A DNA stretch of 64,000 bases, taken from contig DASXWH010000120.1 in NCBI GenBank assembly GCA_036503775.1, positions 1 to 64,000 on the forward strand, given 5' to 3'. A model generated the notes under the pieces. The model saw nothing but the letters and a program-made list of their open reading frames with translations, was not told the origin of the DNA and did no database searches. This DNA is from Ohtaekwangia sp036503775. Its GTDB lineage: Bacteria > Bacteroidota > Bacteroidia > Cytophagales > Cyclobacteriaceae. Both the position numbers and the translations under genes were made by a program. Below are positions 35,636 through 44,932 of the stretch, one piece after another. The first letter of the stretch is position 1. Each line of letters opens with the position of its first letter.

Positions 35636-36169
35636 ATGATGCTACCCATTCGCTCATCCGGACTTTTCGTCCTCCTTATCGTTTTGATCACCTCCTTTGG
35701 TTGCGCCAGCAAAAAGAAAGCAGCCCAGGCAGCGGCAGCAGAAAAAGCCAGAATTGAACGCGAAGAAGCCGAACGCAAACAAAAAGCGCAGGAAGAAGAG
35801 CTGGCCAGAAAAGAAGCAGAAGAAAAAGCCAAACGTGAAGCAGAAGAATTGCTAGCCAAACAAAATGAAAGCAGAACCAGTGCCCCTGCCGTGAAACTGG
35901 GACAGTACTTTAATGCGATCGCCAGTTCATCTAACGTAACTTCCGCTAATAGTAGTATAAATGAAGCTCTCACCTTATTTGCTTCTCCCAATACACCAGT
36001 GCTGATTGTGATCAGTGAAAGTGGCGGTATTAAAGATTACGACCGGCCTACCACGATCAGGGACTACCTGAATTACCTTAAAGACCAGAAGAAAAATATC
36101 AACGCTGTATCTAATCTTAAAACTGACGGTCAGGGAAAGATCACAGAACTTGAATTGCGGAAAAATTGA
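35636..36169 (+). CDS. Lipoprotein with Ala/Lys/Glu coiled coil
   Basis: 177 residues. The lipobox is VLITSFGC; a highly charged helical stretch (about 24-75, KAAQAAAAEKARIEREEAER and similar) could span the periplasm. The C-terminal about 95 residues form a small alpha/beta module (YFNAIASSSN ... LTLFASPNTPVLIVIS ... IRDYLNYLKDQKKNINAV) that resembles the N-terminal modules of the next genes downstream. First gene of a four-gene run of envelope proteins. Confidence 0.75.
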   Translation: MMLPIRSSGLFVLLIVLITSFGCASKKKAAQAAAAEKARIEREEAERKQKAQEEELARKEAEEKAKREAEELLAKQNESRTSAPAVKLGQYFNAIASSSNVTSANSSINEALTLFASPNTPVLIVISESGGIKDYDRPTTIRDYLNYLKDQKKNINAVSNLKTDGQGKITELELRKN

Positions 36170-36229
36170 TTCGGAATTCAGTATCGATACAGATCTTAAT
36201 TTATCACCATACTTTCAAAATAAAGTCAT

Positions 36230-36817
36230 ATGATCAACATCAATTCTAAATACGGTTTTCTGTTCATCTTACTTTTTAGTGCAACGATAACGGGTGCCTT
36301 CGCCCAGACAGCAGACATAAGCCCGGAACGTAAACAGGCAATTGACTCACTCGCTCTGGAGAAGGTGCGTGATCTCAGCAAGTACATTAGCATTATCGGA
36401 AACAAGAAGACAGCATTTTCGGAAGCTACGCGCGTTATGGACCGTGCTGAAGAACTCTTTGCACCAGAAAGTGAAATGGGCGTTTCTTCACTTAATCGTA
36501 AAGAAGTAAATTATTATAAAGTACGTAAATACTTTGAGCGTCTTATGGCGTTGAATTATGACCGCGTCACCATTTCCTGGTACAATATCCATTATATCAG
36601 CGACCTGGAAAGGCAACCTGATGGCCGCTATGTTGGTGTAGTCACTATTTATCAGCGATTCGAAGGTTCATCTGATGACGGGCTGAAATATAAAGACACT
36701 ACCAAGAAAGACATTACGATTTATGTAGACCGTAAAAAGACCCAGATCGAGGGACGTACGATTGAATTCTGGGATGTGCTATTGGGAGACATCCGGGTTA
36801 CCGAGACAGGAGCCTGA
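36230..36817 (+). CDS. Secreted protein sharing a small module with its neighbours
   Basis: 195 residues with signal peptide ending TGAFAQ. VRDLSKYISIIGNKKTAFSE, then ELFAPESEMGVSS and VRKYFERLMALNYDRVTISW, parallels parts of the 35636 and 37750 products. The remainder is a beta-sheet domain (ERQPDGRYVGVVTIYQRF, KKDITIYVDRKKTQIEGR). I do not recognise a family. It lies 60 bases after the lipoprotein gene. Confidence 0.7.
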   Translation: MININSKYGFLFILLFSATITGAFAQTADISPERKQAIDSLALEKVRDLSKYISIIGNKKTAFSEATRVMDRAEELFAPESEMGVSSLNRKEVNYYKVRKYFERLMALNYDRVTISWYNIHYISDLERQPDGRYVGVVTIYQRFEGSSDDGLKYKDTTKKDITIYVDRKKTQIEGRTIEFWDVLLGDIRVTETGA

Positions 36818-36851
36818 TCAATTGAGAACTTGTTATCACAGTCACACTATC

Positions 36852-36900
36852 GTCATTAGTCAATGGTCATACATTCCATTGACTAATGACCATTGACCTA
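36852..36900. repeat. Heptad array with perfect 14-bp stem (GTCATTA type)
   Basis: Seven units in phase (GTCATTA, GTCAATG, GTCATAC, ATTCCAT, TGACTAA, TGACCAT, TGACCTA). GTCATTAGTCAATG (36852-36865) is the exact inverse of CATTGACTAATGAC (36877-36890), leaving an 11-base loop. It ends one base before the chosen ATG of the next gene. Confidence 0.75.
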
Positions 36901-36901
36901 T

Positions 36902-37729
36902 ATGCCGATGATAAAGTACATTTTCATGACCGGTTTACTCACGTTATCCTGTTTCGCGCTTACTGCACAGATTGTTGATGACATGGATGAGAGTAAGCTC
37001 TATTCACAATCAAAACAAGTAAATCAGTTTTTCAGAAGATTTAATGGTGAAGAAAGCGAAAAGGGAGATAGGTACTACCCACGGGATAAACAATACAGAA
37101 GCACCAAGCTCAGAAAAAAATACCTGGGAACTTTGTTTGATGACAGCAATTCCGGAATAAGCAATTCACTAAAGGTAGAATTTGCGAAGTATGTCCTGGA
37201 CAAAAATGAATCATCTATTCTGGACTTTCACGGTAACAATTGGTTTTCAGAAGTTCAGACCACATTCACAGTAAACGGAGTTGAGAAGCCCATTACCTTG
37301 TTCATGGAGCTGGAAAAAGATCACCTGGGCTATAAGTGGGTGATCAGCCGGGTACAGGCAGATATGTTTGAACCTTACTTTCAGCGAGACACTACAAAAG
37401 TAGGCCGCTTCCTTCATCCCATGAGTCACGAACTGGATTTTATGAATCTTAGAAAAGCCTTTTCGCGGAGTGACAGCATCAGTCAATACACGGCAAAGCG
37501 GTTTACACCGGATCACCTCTCGGTATTTTTGTATGAAGTAAAAAAAGGCAATCTGAAATTCAAGTCGGTTCACGGTGTAAAGTTTCACTTTTTTCAGATC
37601 GAAGGGTGGTATTTTGAAGTCTCGCAGTTCAACCGCCCCGGATATAACACAGGTTGGCTGATTTCAAACCTGGTTAAACTGAATACCGAATCGGATAAAA
37701 GAGCACTGCTCACATTTCTGTATAACTGA
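36902..37729 (+). CDS. Secreted protein of unknown function
   Basis: 275 residues from the ATG at 36902 (MPMIKYIFMTGLL); signal peptide ends LTAQ. The in-frame ATG at 36893 is inside the heptad array and is less likely. VNQFFRRFNGEESEKGDRYY is a recurrent Bacteroidota motif of unknown meaning. The rest is an alpha/beta domain with aromatic strands (GYKWVISRVQADMFEPYFQR, FHFFQIEGWYFEVSQFNR). No catalytic residues are identifiable. Downstream gene starts 20 bases later. Confidence 0.7.
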   Translation: MPMIKYIFMTGLLTLSCFALTAQIVDDMDESKLYSQSKQVNQFFRRFNGEESEKGDRYYPRDKQYRSTKLRKKYLGTLFDDSNSGISNSLKVEFAKYVLDKNESSILDFHGNNWFSEVQTTFTVNGVEKPITLFMELEKDHLGYKWVISRVQADMFEPYFQRDTTKVGRFLHPMSHELDFMNLRKAFSRSDSISQYTAKRFTPDHLSVFLYEVKKGNLKFKSVHGVKFHFFQIEGWYFEVSQFNRPGYNTGWLISNLVKLNTESDKRALLTFLYN

Positions 37730-37749
37730 CTTTCATCAACAGGCTAACT

Positions 37750-40272
37750 ATGAAAAGCTATAAGGTGTTGTTCATTTCATTCGTACTGGTGTTTGCTGTT
37801 TCCATACACACTGAAGCGCAAAAGAAAAAGCCAGCCAAAAAACCGGCACAAAAAACCCAGACACAGAAGAAGACCACAACAACTTCAAAAACCACTCAAC
37901 CTGTCCAGAAGAAAACTCCCCCACCCACCAGCATCGCTGAGGGTGAAAAACGGGTGAGAGACATTGTAGACTTTTTACAATACATGTTGAATACGCTCGG
38001 CAGCAGTACAACATTGTCACGCGACAAAGAAGTACTGGTAAAAGAAAGCTACTCCAAAATATTTCGTGATGAAAAAGTACAGGTCGAAGATGACCTGGAT
38101 GATCAACGGATTGTGGTTACTAACAAGGATATCGTTCCTTATCTGAAAGATGTGGACTTCTTTTTTAACGAAGCTAAATTTGAATTTTCGATTGAGGACA
38201 TTAAAAGCAGCACCATGCCGGATGGTGGATTGTTCTATAAAGTTTCCGCCAGACGCATGTTTACAGGAACCACCACCGAGGGGAACACCATTTCCAATAC
38301 CATTCCACGCTACATTGAGATCAATTACGATCAGGCAGATCAGGACCTTCGCATCGTCAGTATTTATACGCACGAGATCAACGAGAAAGCTGTTCTCACC
38401 AACTGGTGGTATGATTTGTCTGCTGAATGGAGGGCCATCCTGTTGAAAAAACTCCCGATCATTAATGCATCAGACAGTCTGTTGCCCAGTGATATTAAAA
38501 AGATCACTGCCATTGAAGACCTCGACCTCAGCAATAATTCGTTCATTCAAAACCTCGAACCACTTGACAGGCTGAGCAAGTTGAAATTCCTTGACCTCTC
38601 CGGAACCAACATTACCAGCATCACACCGCTTCGAAATCTGACTGAGCTCGAAACGCTGGATTTGTCACACACCAAAATAACCGACCTGTCACCCTTGAAG
38701 TATGCCAGTAAAATGGTAAGTCTTGATATCAGTTATACACAGGTATCCGATATAGCTGTAGTCGAAAAGATGCCTGGGCTTCAAAATCTGTTTATGCACA
38801 AAACTCCTGTCACCAATATCCTTCCGGTGTCATTTCTAACAGTCTTACAGGAAGCTGATCTGGGTGCCACGGATATTACAAACCTCACCCCGCTCGAGAG
38901 CCTGATGAACATAACATCGCTAGATATTTCAGGCACCGAAGTTCAGGATCTTCAACCCATAAAAAATCTCAAAAAGATTTCCGTGCTCAACATCGATAGT
39001 ACGCGCGTGACATCTCTCCAGGTATTAGCTGGCCTTGAAAGTCTGAAGACACTATATGCCAATCATACGCCAGTGGCAGACCTGAAACCACTACAAAAAC
39101 TCCCGAACATCGAAATGATCTATGCTGACCATTCCGGTGTCAATCAAACAACAGCAAATAATTTCATGGCAGCCAATAAGGCAAGAGTAATCTATGATTC
39201 TGATAATATAAAAGCCTGGTGGGATACACTCCCATCGGAATGGAAAAATGTCTTCATTGTCTCTGCAGGTGTTGGGGAAATACCCTCGAAGGAAGACTTC
39301 TCCAAAATTTCCCTGATTGATTCCATTAATGCCAGTGGAAGAAGTATCAATAGTCTTGAGCCGCTTCGTAAACTTTTAAAATTACAGGTAGTCATAGTAT
39401 CCAATACATCGGTCAGTGATCTTTCACCACTGCACGATCGCAACGAAATCCGATACCTGGATATCAGTAGTACCGAGGTCAGTGATATCTCCGTTGCTGC
39501 TACACTACCTAAGTTAAACATACTTCGGGCGGACAAAAGTAAAGTCGAAAATATAGAGCGACATGCATTACCTGCACTAAAAATTTTTTATGCTGATGAA
39601 ACGGCAGTACATGACATTACAGCCCGTGAATTTCTGGAAAAGAACACGGGATGTCTTCTGGTTTACAAGACCATTCATATTAAACGGTGGTGGCAAAACC
39701 TTCCAGAATCCTGGAAGACTGTCTTTAAAAATCTGCTGAAAGCGGATACAACACGTGAGAATTTTCACAGACTGGTTGAAACTGAATCCTTGCAATTCAA
39801 AGATGTGCCCGTCAGTGATCTTGCTGCGCTGTCTGAATTTGTTCGCTTGAAAGAACTGCATTTCTCCGGAACAGCGATAACCACTATACCTCCGTTGGAA
39901 AACATCGCTTCGCTTCGTTCGCTCCACGCCACCAGCAGTCCGCTGCAAAACATAGAAGCTATCGGTAAACTGACTGCCTTGCAGGATCTTAACCTTTCCA
40001 ATACTCCTCTGGAAGATCTGAAGAGTATTGGCACGTTAAAGGAACTCCGGAAATTGAATTGTTCTGGAACGCAGATCCGGAGACTCGATCCGATTGCAAA
40101 CCTGATCTTTCTGGAACACCTTGATTGCTCCAATACCAATGTATCCCGGCTTGATCCGCTCAATAACCTTGAATTGAAAACATTTACGTGTTATAATACA
40201 AAAGTATCCAGCCGGGCTATTGAAAATTTCAAATCGAAACATCCAGAATGCCAAGTGGTGTATTACCGCTAA
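37750..40272 (+). CDS. Secreted leucine-rich-repeat protein with three capped LRR blocks
   Basis: 840 residues: signal peptide ending TEAQ, a Lys/Pro/Thr-rich linker (25-60), an alpha/beta module (about 62-210) related to those of the upstream genes, then three LRR blocks (about 255-470, 520-625, 670-820). The repeats are of the 22-residue SDS22/internalin type (LDLSHTKITDLSPLKYASKM). Each block opens with a Trp motif (WWYDLSAEWRAI at 219, WWDTLPSEWKNV at 490, WWQNLPESWKTV at 647) and closes with NF..N..VIY- or NFKSKHPECQVVYYR-type phrases, so N- and C-caps recur. LRRs bind proteins; the ligand is unknown. No T9SS tail is present, so it is probably periplasmic. Confidence 0.88.
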   Translation: MKSYKVLFISFVLVFAVSIHTEAQKKKPAKKPAQKTQTQKKTTTTSKTTQPVQKKTPPPTSIAEGEKRVRDIVDFLQYMLNTLGSSTTLSRDKEVLVKESYSKIFRDEKVQVEDDLDDQRIVVTNKDIVPYLKDVDFFFNEAKFEFSIEDIKSSTMPDGGLFYKVSARRMFTGTTTEGNTISNTIPRYIEINYDQADQDLRIVSIYTHEINEKAVLTNWWYDLSAEWRAILLKKLPIINASDSLLPSDIKKITAIEDLDLSNNSFIQNLEPLDRLSKLKFLDLSGTNITSITPLRNLTELETLDLSHTKITDLSPLKYASKMVSLDISYTQVSDIAVVEKMPGLQNLFMHKTPVTNILPVSFLTVLQEADLGATDITNLTPLESLMNITSLDISGTEVQDLQPIKNLKKISVLNIDSTRVTSLQVLAGLESLKTLYANHTPVADLKPLQKLPNIEMIYADHSGVNQTTANNFMAANKARVIYDSDNIKAWWDTLPSEWKNVFIVSAGVGEIPSKEDFSKISLIDSINASGRSINSLEPLRKLLKLQVVIVSNTSVSDLSPLHDRNEIRYLDISSTEVSDISVAATLPKLNILRADKSKVENIERHALPALKIFYADETAVHDITAREFLEKNTGCLLVYKTIHIKRWWQNLPESWKTVFKNLLKADTTRENFHRLVETESLQFKDVPVSDLAALSEFVRLKELHFSGTAITTIPPLENIASLRSLHATSSPLQNIEAIGKLTALQDLNLSNTPLEDLKSIGTLKELRKLNCSGTQIRRLDPIANLIFLEHLDCSNTNVSRLDPLNNLELKTFTCYNTKVSSRAIENFKSKHPECQVVYYR

Positions 40273-40607
40273 CACTTCAACCACTGGGTCAGAATACGTA
40301 TTGATTTTATCCGAAGGTTCTTTTTCAATTCGTTTCCTTCAGTCAGTTCTTTGCAATGCTACTGCAGAAATATTTCTAACGAGTAATTGCAAAAACCCAT
40401 TAGTTTCCGGTCTATCTACATATTTTTAATAAGACAGGGTAATACAAACCCTCGCAAGAGAAAGGAGAACGGTTTTTCTCTGATCATGGTATTCATTCAA
40501 GCTATACTCAATAAAATCTATGAGCATACCCAATCACAAAAGAATAGTGTTACATTTTAAAACCTTAATATATTTAAGTATCTTAATACATCCACCGAAG
40601 ACCAAGT
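40273..40607. other. 335-base gap with little recognisable content
   Basis: Contains no supportable gene. A weak stem (AGAGAAA at 40457-40463 with TTTCTCT at 40475-40481) and a 7/8-match -7 element TATATTTA (40569-40576) lie upstream of the propeller kinase gene. No heptad array is visible. Confidence 0.5.
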
Positions 40608-43600
40608 ATGGTGTTTCGAGCCCAGTTCGTCTTACATATCTTCTTTTTCCTCTTTGTAGTCAGCAATACTGCTGTCTGTCAGCTTCGCAATATCAAATTT
40701 GAACACAAGGGTGCTGAGTATGGCCTTTCGCATAGTAACATTCTATGCATGTTACAAGACAAGCATGGCTTTATGTGGTTCGGGACCCGTAACGGTCTGA
40801 ATAAGTATGACGGTTACTCCTTTACGGTTTTTAAAAATATTGTTGACGATCCGCATAGTATTGGTGATGATCGGATAGCAGATATAGCGGAAGACAGTCA
40901 CGGGAACATCTGGATCGCCACGCTCAACGGGGGGCTTGACATGTTTGACTGGCGTCAGGAAAAATTCATTCATTACAAAAACGATCCTGCGGATCCAGCC
41001 AGTATCCCCAACAACAACCTGCATTGTATAACGTTTGACTATAGCGGAAATTTATGGATCGGCACAGCCGGCTCAGGATTGTGTATGTTCAATCGAAGCA
41101 ACAATACATTTGTTCAATACCTGCATGATGAACATAATCCGAACAGTCTGCCGGAAAACTCCATAAACGAAGTACTGGAAGACAGTGAACATAACTTGTG
41201 GATCAGTACCGTTTATAGCGGCCTAAGCCGGTTCGACAGAGAGACTGGAACATTTACACACTATCGACATGACGACAATAACAGCAAGTCACTGGCATAT
41301 GACCAGATCGAAGTTCTTTTTAAAGACAGCAAAAACCGCATATGGGTCGGTACCCGCAATGGACTTGACTGGTTTGACGGAAAAGAATTCCACCACTACA
41401 AGCATGAACCGAACAACGACAACAGCCTGGCAAACAATGTTGTTCTTTCTCTCGGAGAAGATAGTTATGGTAATCTCTGGATCGGAACTGAAAATGGCGG
41501 GCTCAGTATTTTAACTCCGGAAACCAGAACATTTTACAATTATAAACAAGACGATGTTGATCGCCTTAGCCTGAATAACAACTCCATATGGTCGGTCTTT
41601 AGAGATACCCAGGGAAATATGTGGTTGGGTACATTTAGTGGCGGAATCAATTTTGTAAACAATGCCATAAAATTTACACATTACCGGCATAGCTCTTCAC
41701 CAACAAGTTTAAGTCATAATAGCATCTGGGCAATCTATGAAGATTCCAAAACGAACCTTTGGATTGGTACAGATGGCGGGGGGTTGAATCTGTATGATCG
41801 TCAGCAAGGCACCTTCACCGCGTACAAGCACAAAGCACCTTCTGGTGGAATGTCTGGGAATTATGTATTGACCATTGCCGAAGATCGCAACGGAAACATT
41901 TGGGCTGGTACCTGGGGCGATGGTATCACTGTATTTAACAAAGCCAAAAACACCTTTCAATATTTCAAGTATGATGCCAATAACCCGGATGGCATAGGGG
42001 CTCCGAATGTATGGATCATCTACAAGGATAAGCACGAAAAGATGTGGGTAGGAACATACAGCGGGGGTGTCGACATCTATGACGAAGAGAACAACCGTTT
42101 TACACATTTTACAAATGATCCTGCCGATCCATCAAGTCTTTCAAACAACACGATCTGTTACTTTTTTGAAGACAGCCGGGACAATATGTGGGTTGCTACA
42201 AACTATGGATTGAATCTTCTTCGCAAAGGCGAAAAAAAATTCACACGCTATATACATGATGACCGGGTCAATAGTATAAGCAACAATCGTGTATTGTGCA
42301 TGTTGGAAGACGTAAATGGAAACTATTGGATCGGTACAGATATAGGGTTGAACTACTTCAATCCCAAAACCAGCGAATTCACAAATTACTATGTGAATAA
42401 TGGGCTTCCGGACAACACCATTAATGGGTTGCAAATGGACAAAAACAATAACCTCTGGATCAGTACCAATAATGGCATAGCATGCTTCAATACGAGTAAA
42501 AAGACATTCAGTAACTTCAATGTCAGTGATGGGCTGCAATCTCCTGAATTCAAGAAAGGATCACTCAAAAGTAAAACTGGAAAAATCTATTTCGGAGGCC
42601 CTGCAGGTCTAAACGAATTTACACCGGAGGAAATAAGAACAGATTCATTCGAGTCTCCCCTGCGCCTTACGGGATTTGATATTTTTAATCAGCGGGTTCC
42701 TATTTCATCCGATGAAACTATTTCAACGCGGATAGAGCAATCCATTATCGGATCAAGCGAGGTCCGTCTTTCCTACGAGCAGACTGTATTTTCCATACAC
42801 TTCGCATCACTGAACTATAATGACCCTGAAGGCAGATTATATACATACATGCTTGAAGGTTTTGATACACAATGGAACACACCAGGACCATTGCATTCGG
42901 CAACCTACACAAACCTGGATCCGGGTACTTACACTTTTAAAGTGAGAGGAACAAAAAATAACGGGCAATGGTCAGATACCACTACCGAATTGAAGATTAC
43001 CATCATACCTCCATTCTGGAAAACGTGGTGGTTCAATACACTGGCAATTTTACTGGTCGGATCACTTATTGTTCTCATCTTCATTCTCCGTACAAGAAGC
43101 ATCCGAAGAACGAACCGGGAACTTGCGCTGGCAGTAGATGAAAAAACAAAAGAGATCAATGACAAAAACAAAATTCTCTTTCAGCAACGTGAAGAGCTTG
43201 CAGCACAAAATGAAGAACTACTTCAAAGCCACGAAGAAATTTCAGCCCAGCGTGATCTGGTAGCAAAGCAAAATGCCACGTTGGAATCTGAGGTAGAAAA
43301 GCGAACACGTGAACTGGTTGAATACAATCACCAGCTTGAACAGTTCGCATTTATTGCAGCGCACAATTTACGCGCTCCGGTTGCCCGGATATTAGGGTTA
43401 GGAAACCTTCTTGATTTTTCCGGACAGACCGAGACGCAACGTGAACAAATCTATCCCAAGTTAATCGGAGCCACACGTGAACTGGATGTAGTAGTTAAAG
43501 ATCTGAACACCATACTTTATCTGAAGAAAAACAGTGATTCAGTAATAACACTCATCGACCTGCCAACAGAAGTAGCACTGATCATCGAAAACCTCGAGCA

Positions 43601-43994
43601 TGAAATTTCTATCACGCAGGCCACCATTGAAACAGATTTTTCGCATGTAACCACCATCCGTTCCGTGAAGCCATACCTGGATAGTGTTATCTACAACCTG
43701 TTAAGTAACGCCATAAAGTATCGTCACCCGGACCGTAAACCTGTAATCCTGATAAAGACACGGAAAATTGACAATGAAATATGCCTGAGTGTTTCCGACA
43801 ATGGATTGGGAATAGACGTAGATCTTTTCCAGGATAAGCTCTTTACACTCTACAGCCGGTTCCACCTGCACGTTGAGGGAAAAGGAATGGGATTATATCT
43901 TGTGAAAACGCAGATCGAAGCTATGGGTGGCCGGATTGAAGTGGAGAGCAAGGTGGGTGTAGGAACTACCTTCAGCGTCTATTTTAAGTTATAG
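40608..43994 (+). CDS. Two-component propeller sensor histidine kinase
   Basis: 1128 residues. Signal peptide, then about fourteen Reg_prop blades forming two beta-propellers (repeated phrases such as EDSHGNIWIATLNGGLDMFD), a Y_Y_Y domain (about 725-800: YTYMLEGFDTQWN, YTNLDPGTYTFKVRG), membrane helix (about 808-828) and a long coiled coil. The dimerisation domain has FIAAHNLRAPVARI (phospho-acceptor His near residue 918), and the HATPase has LLSNAIKYRH and SDNGLGI, then GKGMGLYLVKTQIEA. It has no receiver or AraC output domain, unlike hybrid two-component systems of Bacteroides, so it must signal to a separate regulator. No regulator gene is adjacent. Confidence 0.95.
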   Translation: MVFRAQFVLHIFFFLFVVSNTAVCQLRNIKFEHKGAEYGLSHSNILCMLQDKHGFMWFGTRNGLNKYDGYSFTVFKNIVDDPHSIGDDRIADIAEDSHGNIWIATLNGGLDMFDWRQEKFIHYKNDPADPASIPNNNLHCITFDYSGNLWIGTAGSGLCMFNRSNNTFVQYLHDEHNPNSLPENSINEVLEDSEHNLWISTVYSGLSRFDRETGTFTHYRHDDNNSKSLAYDQIEVLFKDSKNRIWVGTRNGLDWFDGKEFHHYKHEPNNDNSLANNVVLSLGEDSYGNLWIGTENGGLSILTPETRTFYNYKQDDVDRLSLNNNSIWSVFRDTQGNMWLGTFSGGINFVNNAIKFTHYRHSSSPTSLSHNSIWAIYEDSKTNLWIGTDGGGLNLYDRQQGTFTAYKHKAPSGGMSGNYVLTIAEDRNGNIWAGTWGDGITVFNKAKNTFQYFKYDANNPDGIGAPNVWIIYKDKHEKMWVGTYSGGVDIYDEENNRFTHFTNDPADPSSLSNNTICYFFEDSRDNMWVATNYGLNLLRKGEKKFTRYIHDDRVNSISNNRVLCMLEDVNGNYWIGTDIGLNYFNPKTSEFTNYYVNNGLPDNTINGLQMDKNNNLWISTNNGIACFNTSKKTFSNFNVSDGLQSPEFKKGSLKSKTGKIYFGGPAGLNEFTPEEIRTDSFESPLRLTGFDIFNQRVPISSDETISTRIEQSIIGSSEVRLSYEQTVFSIHFASLNYNDPEGRLYTYMLEGFDTQWNTPGPLHSATYTNLDPGTYTFKVRGTKNNGQWSDTTTELKITIIPPFWKTWWFNTLAILLVGSLIVLIFILRTRSIRRTNRELALAVDEKTKEINDKNKILFQQREELAAQNEELLQSHEEISAQRDLVAKQNATLESEVEKRTRELVEYNHQLEQFAFIAAHNLRAPVARILGLGNLLDFSGQTETQREQIYPKLIGATRELDVVVKDLNTILYLKKNSDSVITLIDLPTEVALIIENLEHEISITQATIETDFSHVTTIRSVKPYLDSVIYNLLSNAIKYRHPDRKPVILIKTRKIDNEICLSVSDNGLGIDVDLFQDKLFTLYSRFHLHVEGKGMGLYLVKTQIEAMGGRIEVESKVGVGTTFSVYFKL

Positions 43995-44070
43995 CCATAT
44001 CTCATTCGAAATTCCCTTTGCCTCTTTTAAAGTCAAGCCTTACCTTTTCGAAGATTTTCGACCTGATGTT

Positions 44071-44805
44071 ATGATTAAACGGATTATACTACTTACCCTT
44101 CTGGCCATTTTCTGTAGACATGCGCATAGCCAGGTATTGATCTCGCTGATTCTTGGTGATAATCTGAATTCAGGCAAGGTAGAGTTTGGCCTGGATGGAG
44201 GTGTGAACCTTTCTGAACAAACCGGGCTAAGCACCCATAAAATCTTACCAACATTTAACCTCGGCTTCTACTTTGATATCAAACTCAAAAATGCCTGGCT
44301 GATTCATACGGGCGTGATCGTTAAATCAAGCATGGGCGCAGGTAATTTGCCGGCATACCCATTAGGCTCTCCTGATCTTGATGCATCCTTTGAAGGCGGA
44401 AGTGTAGACCGGAAGTTGAACTATTTTAACGTACCCATCATGATCAAGTATCGCTTTAAAAATCATCTGTTCGTAGAGACGGGACCAATGCTGGGGCTAC
44501 TGTATCAGGCCACAGATGAGTTTACCAATACCGTAAAGGGGGATGAATTAACATACCGGAAAAACATCCGAGACAATTTTCACCCGCTTGATGCCGGATG
44601 GATGGCCGGTGTAGGTTACAGGCTTATGAAAGGGAATGGAATGAACCTGGGCATTCGTTACTATGCCGGATTTGTAGATGTGGCAATTGATGACTCCGGT
44701 AGTTCAGTTAAAAATCAATCTCTCTATTTTACGGTAGGGATACCCATTGGTGTAGGAAAAGCCAAGGCAAGGGCCAAGGCTAAAGAAGAAGCCTTGAAAG
44801 AATAG
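44071..44805 (+). CDS. Outer-membrane porin-family beta-barrel
   Basis: 244 residues with signal peptide ending HAHSQ. GLDGGVNLSEQTG, then LGFYFDIKLKNAWLIHTGVI, YFNVPIMIKYRFKNHLFVET and GPMLGLLYQAT, is the OMP_b-brl pattern. The tail after the last strand is a run of Lys/Ala/Glu (KAKARAKAKEEALKE), an odd extension for a barrel protein. Role unknown. Confidence 0.8.
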   Translation: MIKRIILLTLLAIFCRHAHSQVLISLILGDNLNSGKVEFGLDGGVNLSEQTGLSTHKILPTFNLGFYFDIKLKNAWLIHTGVIVKSSMGAGNLPAYPLGSPDLDASFEGGSVDRKLNYFNVPIMIKYRFKNHLFVETGPMLGLLYQATDEFTNTVKGDELTYRKNIRDNFHPLDAGWMAGVGYRLMKGNGMNLGIRYYAGFVDVAIDDSGSSVKNQSLYFTVGIPIGVGKAKARAKAKEEALKE

Positions 44806-44932
44806 ACATCCTAAACTTTGTACATTATCGATATCACATTCTAATCGTATACTAATAACTCCGGTTGCAGAATGTTGGTTTAAAACTCCCGTATATCTGT
44901 AGTAAACTATATCTTCGGCAATAATCTGTTTT

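Noticed and set aside
35636..36169. TolA-like protein
   Set aside because: The charged Ala/Lys/Glu helix resembles TolA only by composition; it carries a lipobox and the C-terminal domain differs, and no other tol genes are nearby.
44806..44932. yybP-ykoY manganese riboswitch ahead of terC
   Set aside because: The 127-base leader has no conserved paired elements of that riboswitch that I can recognise.
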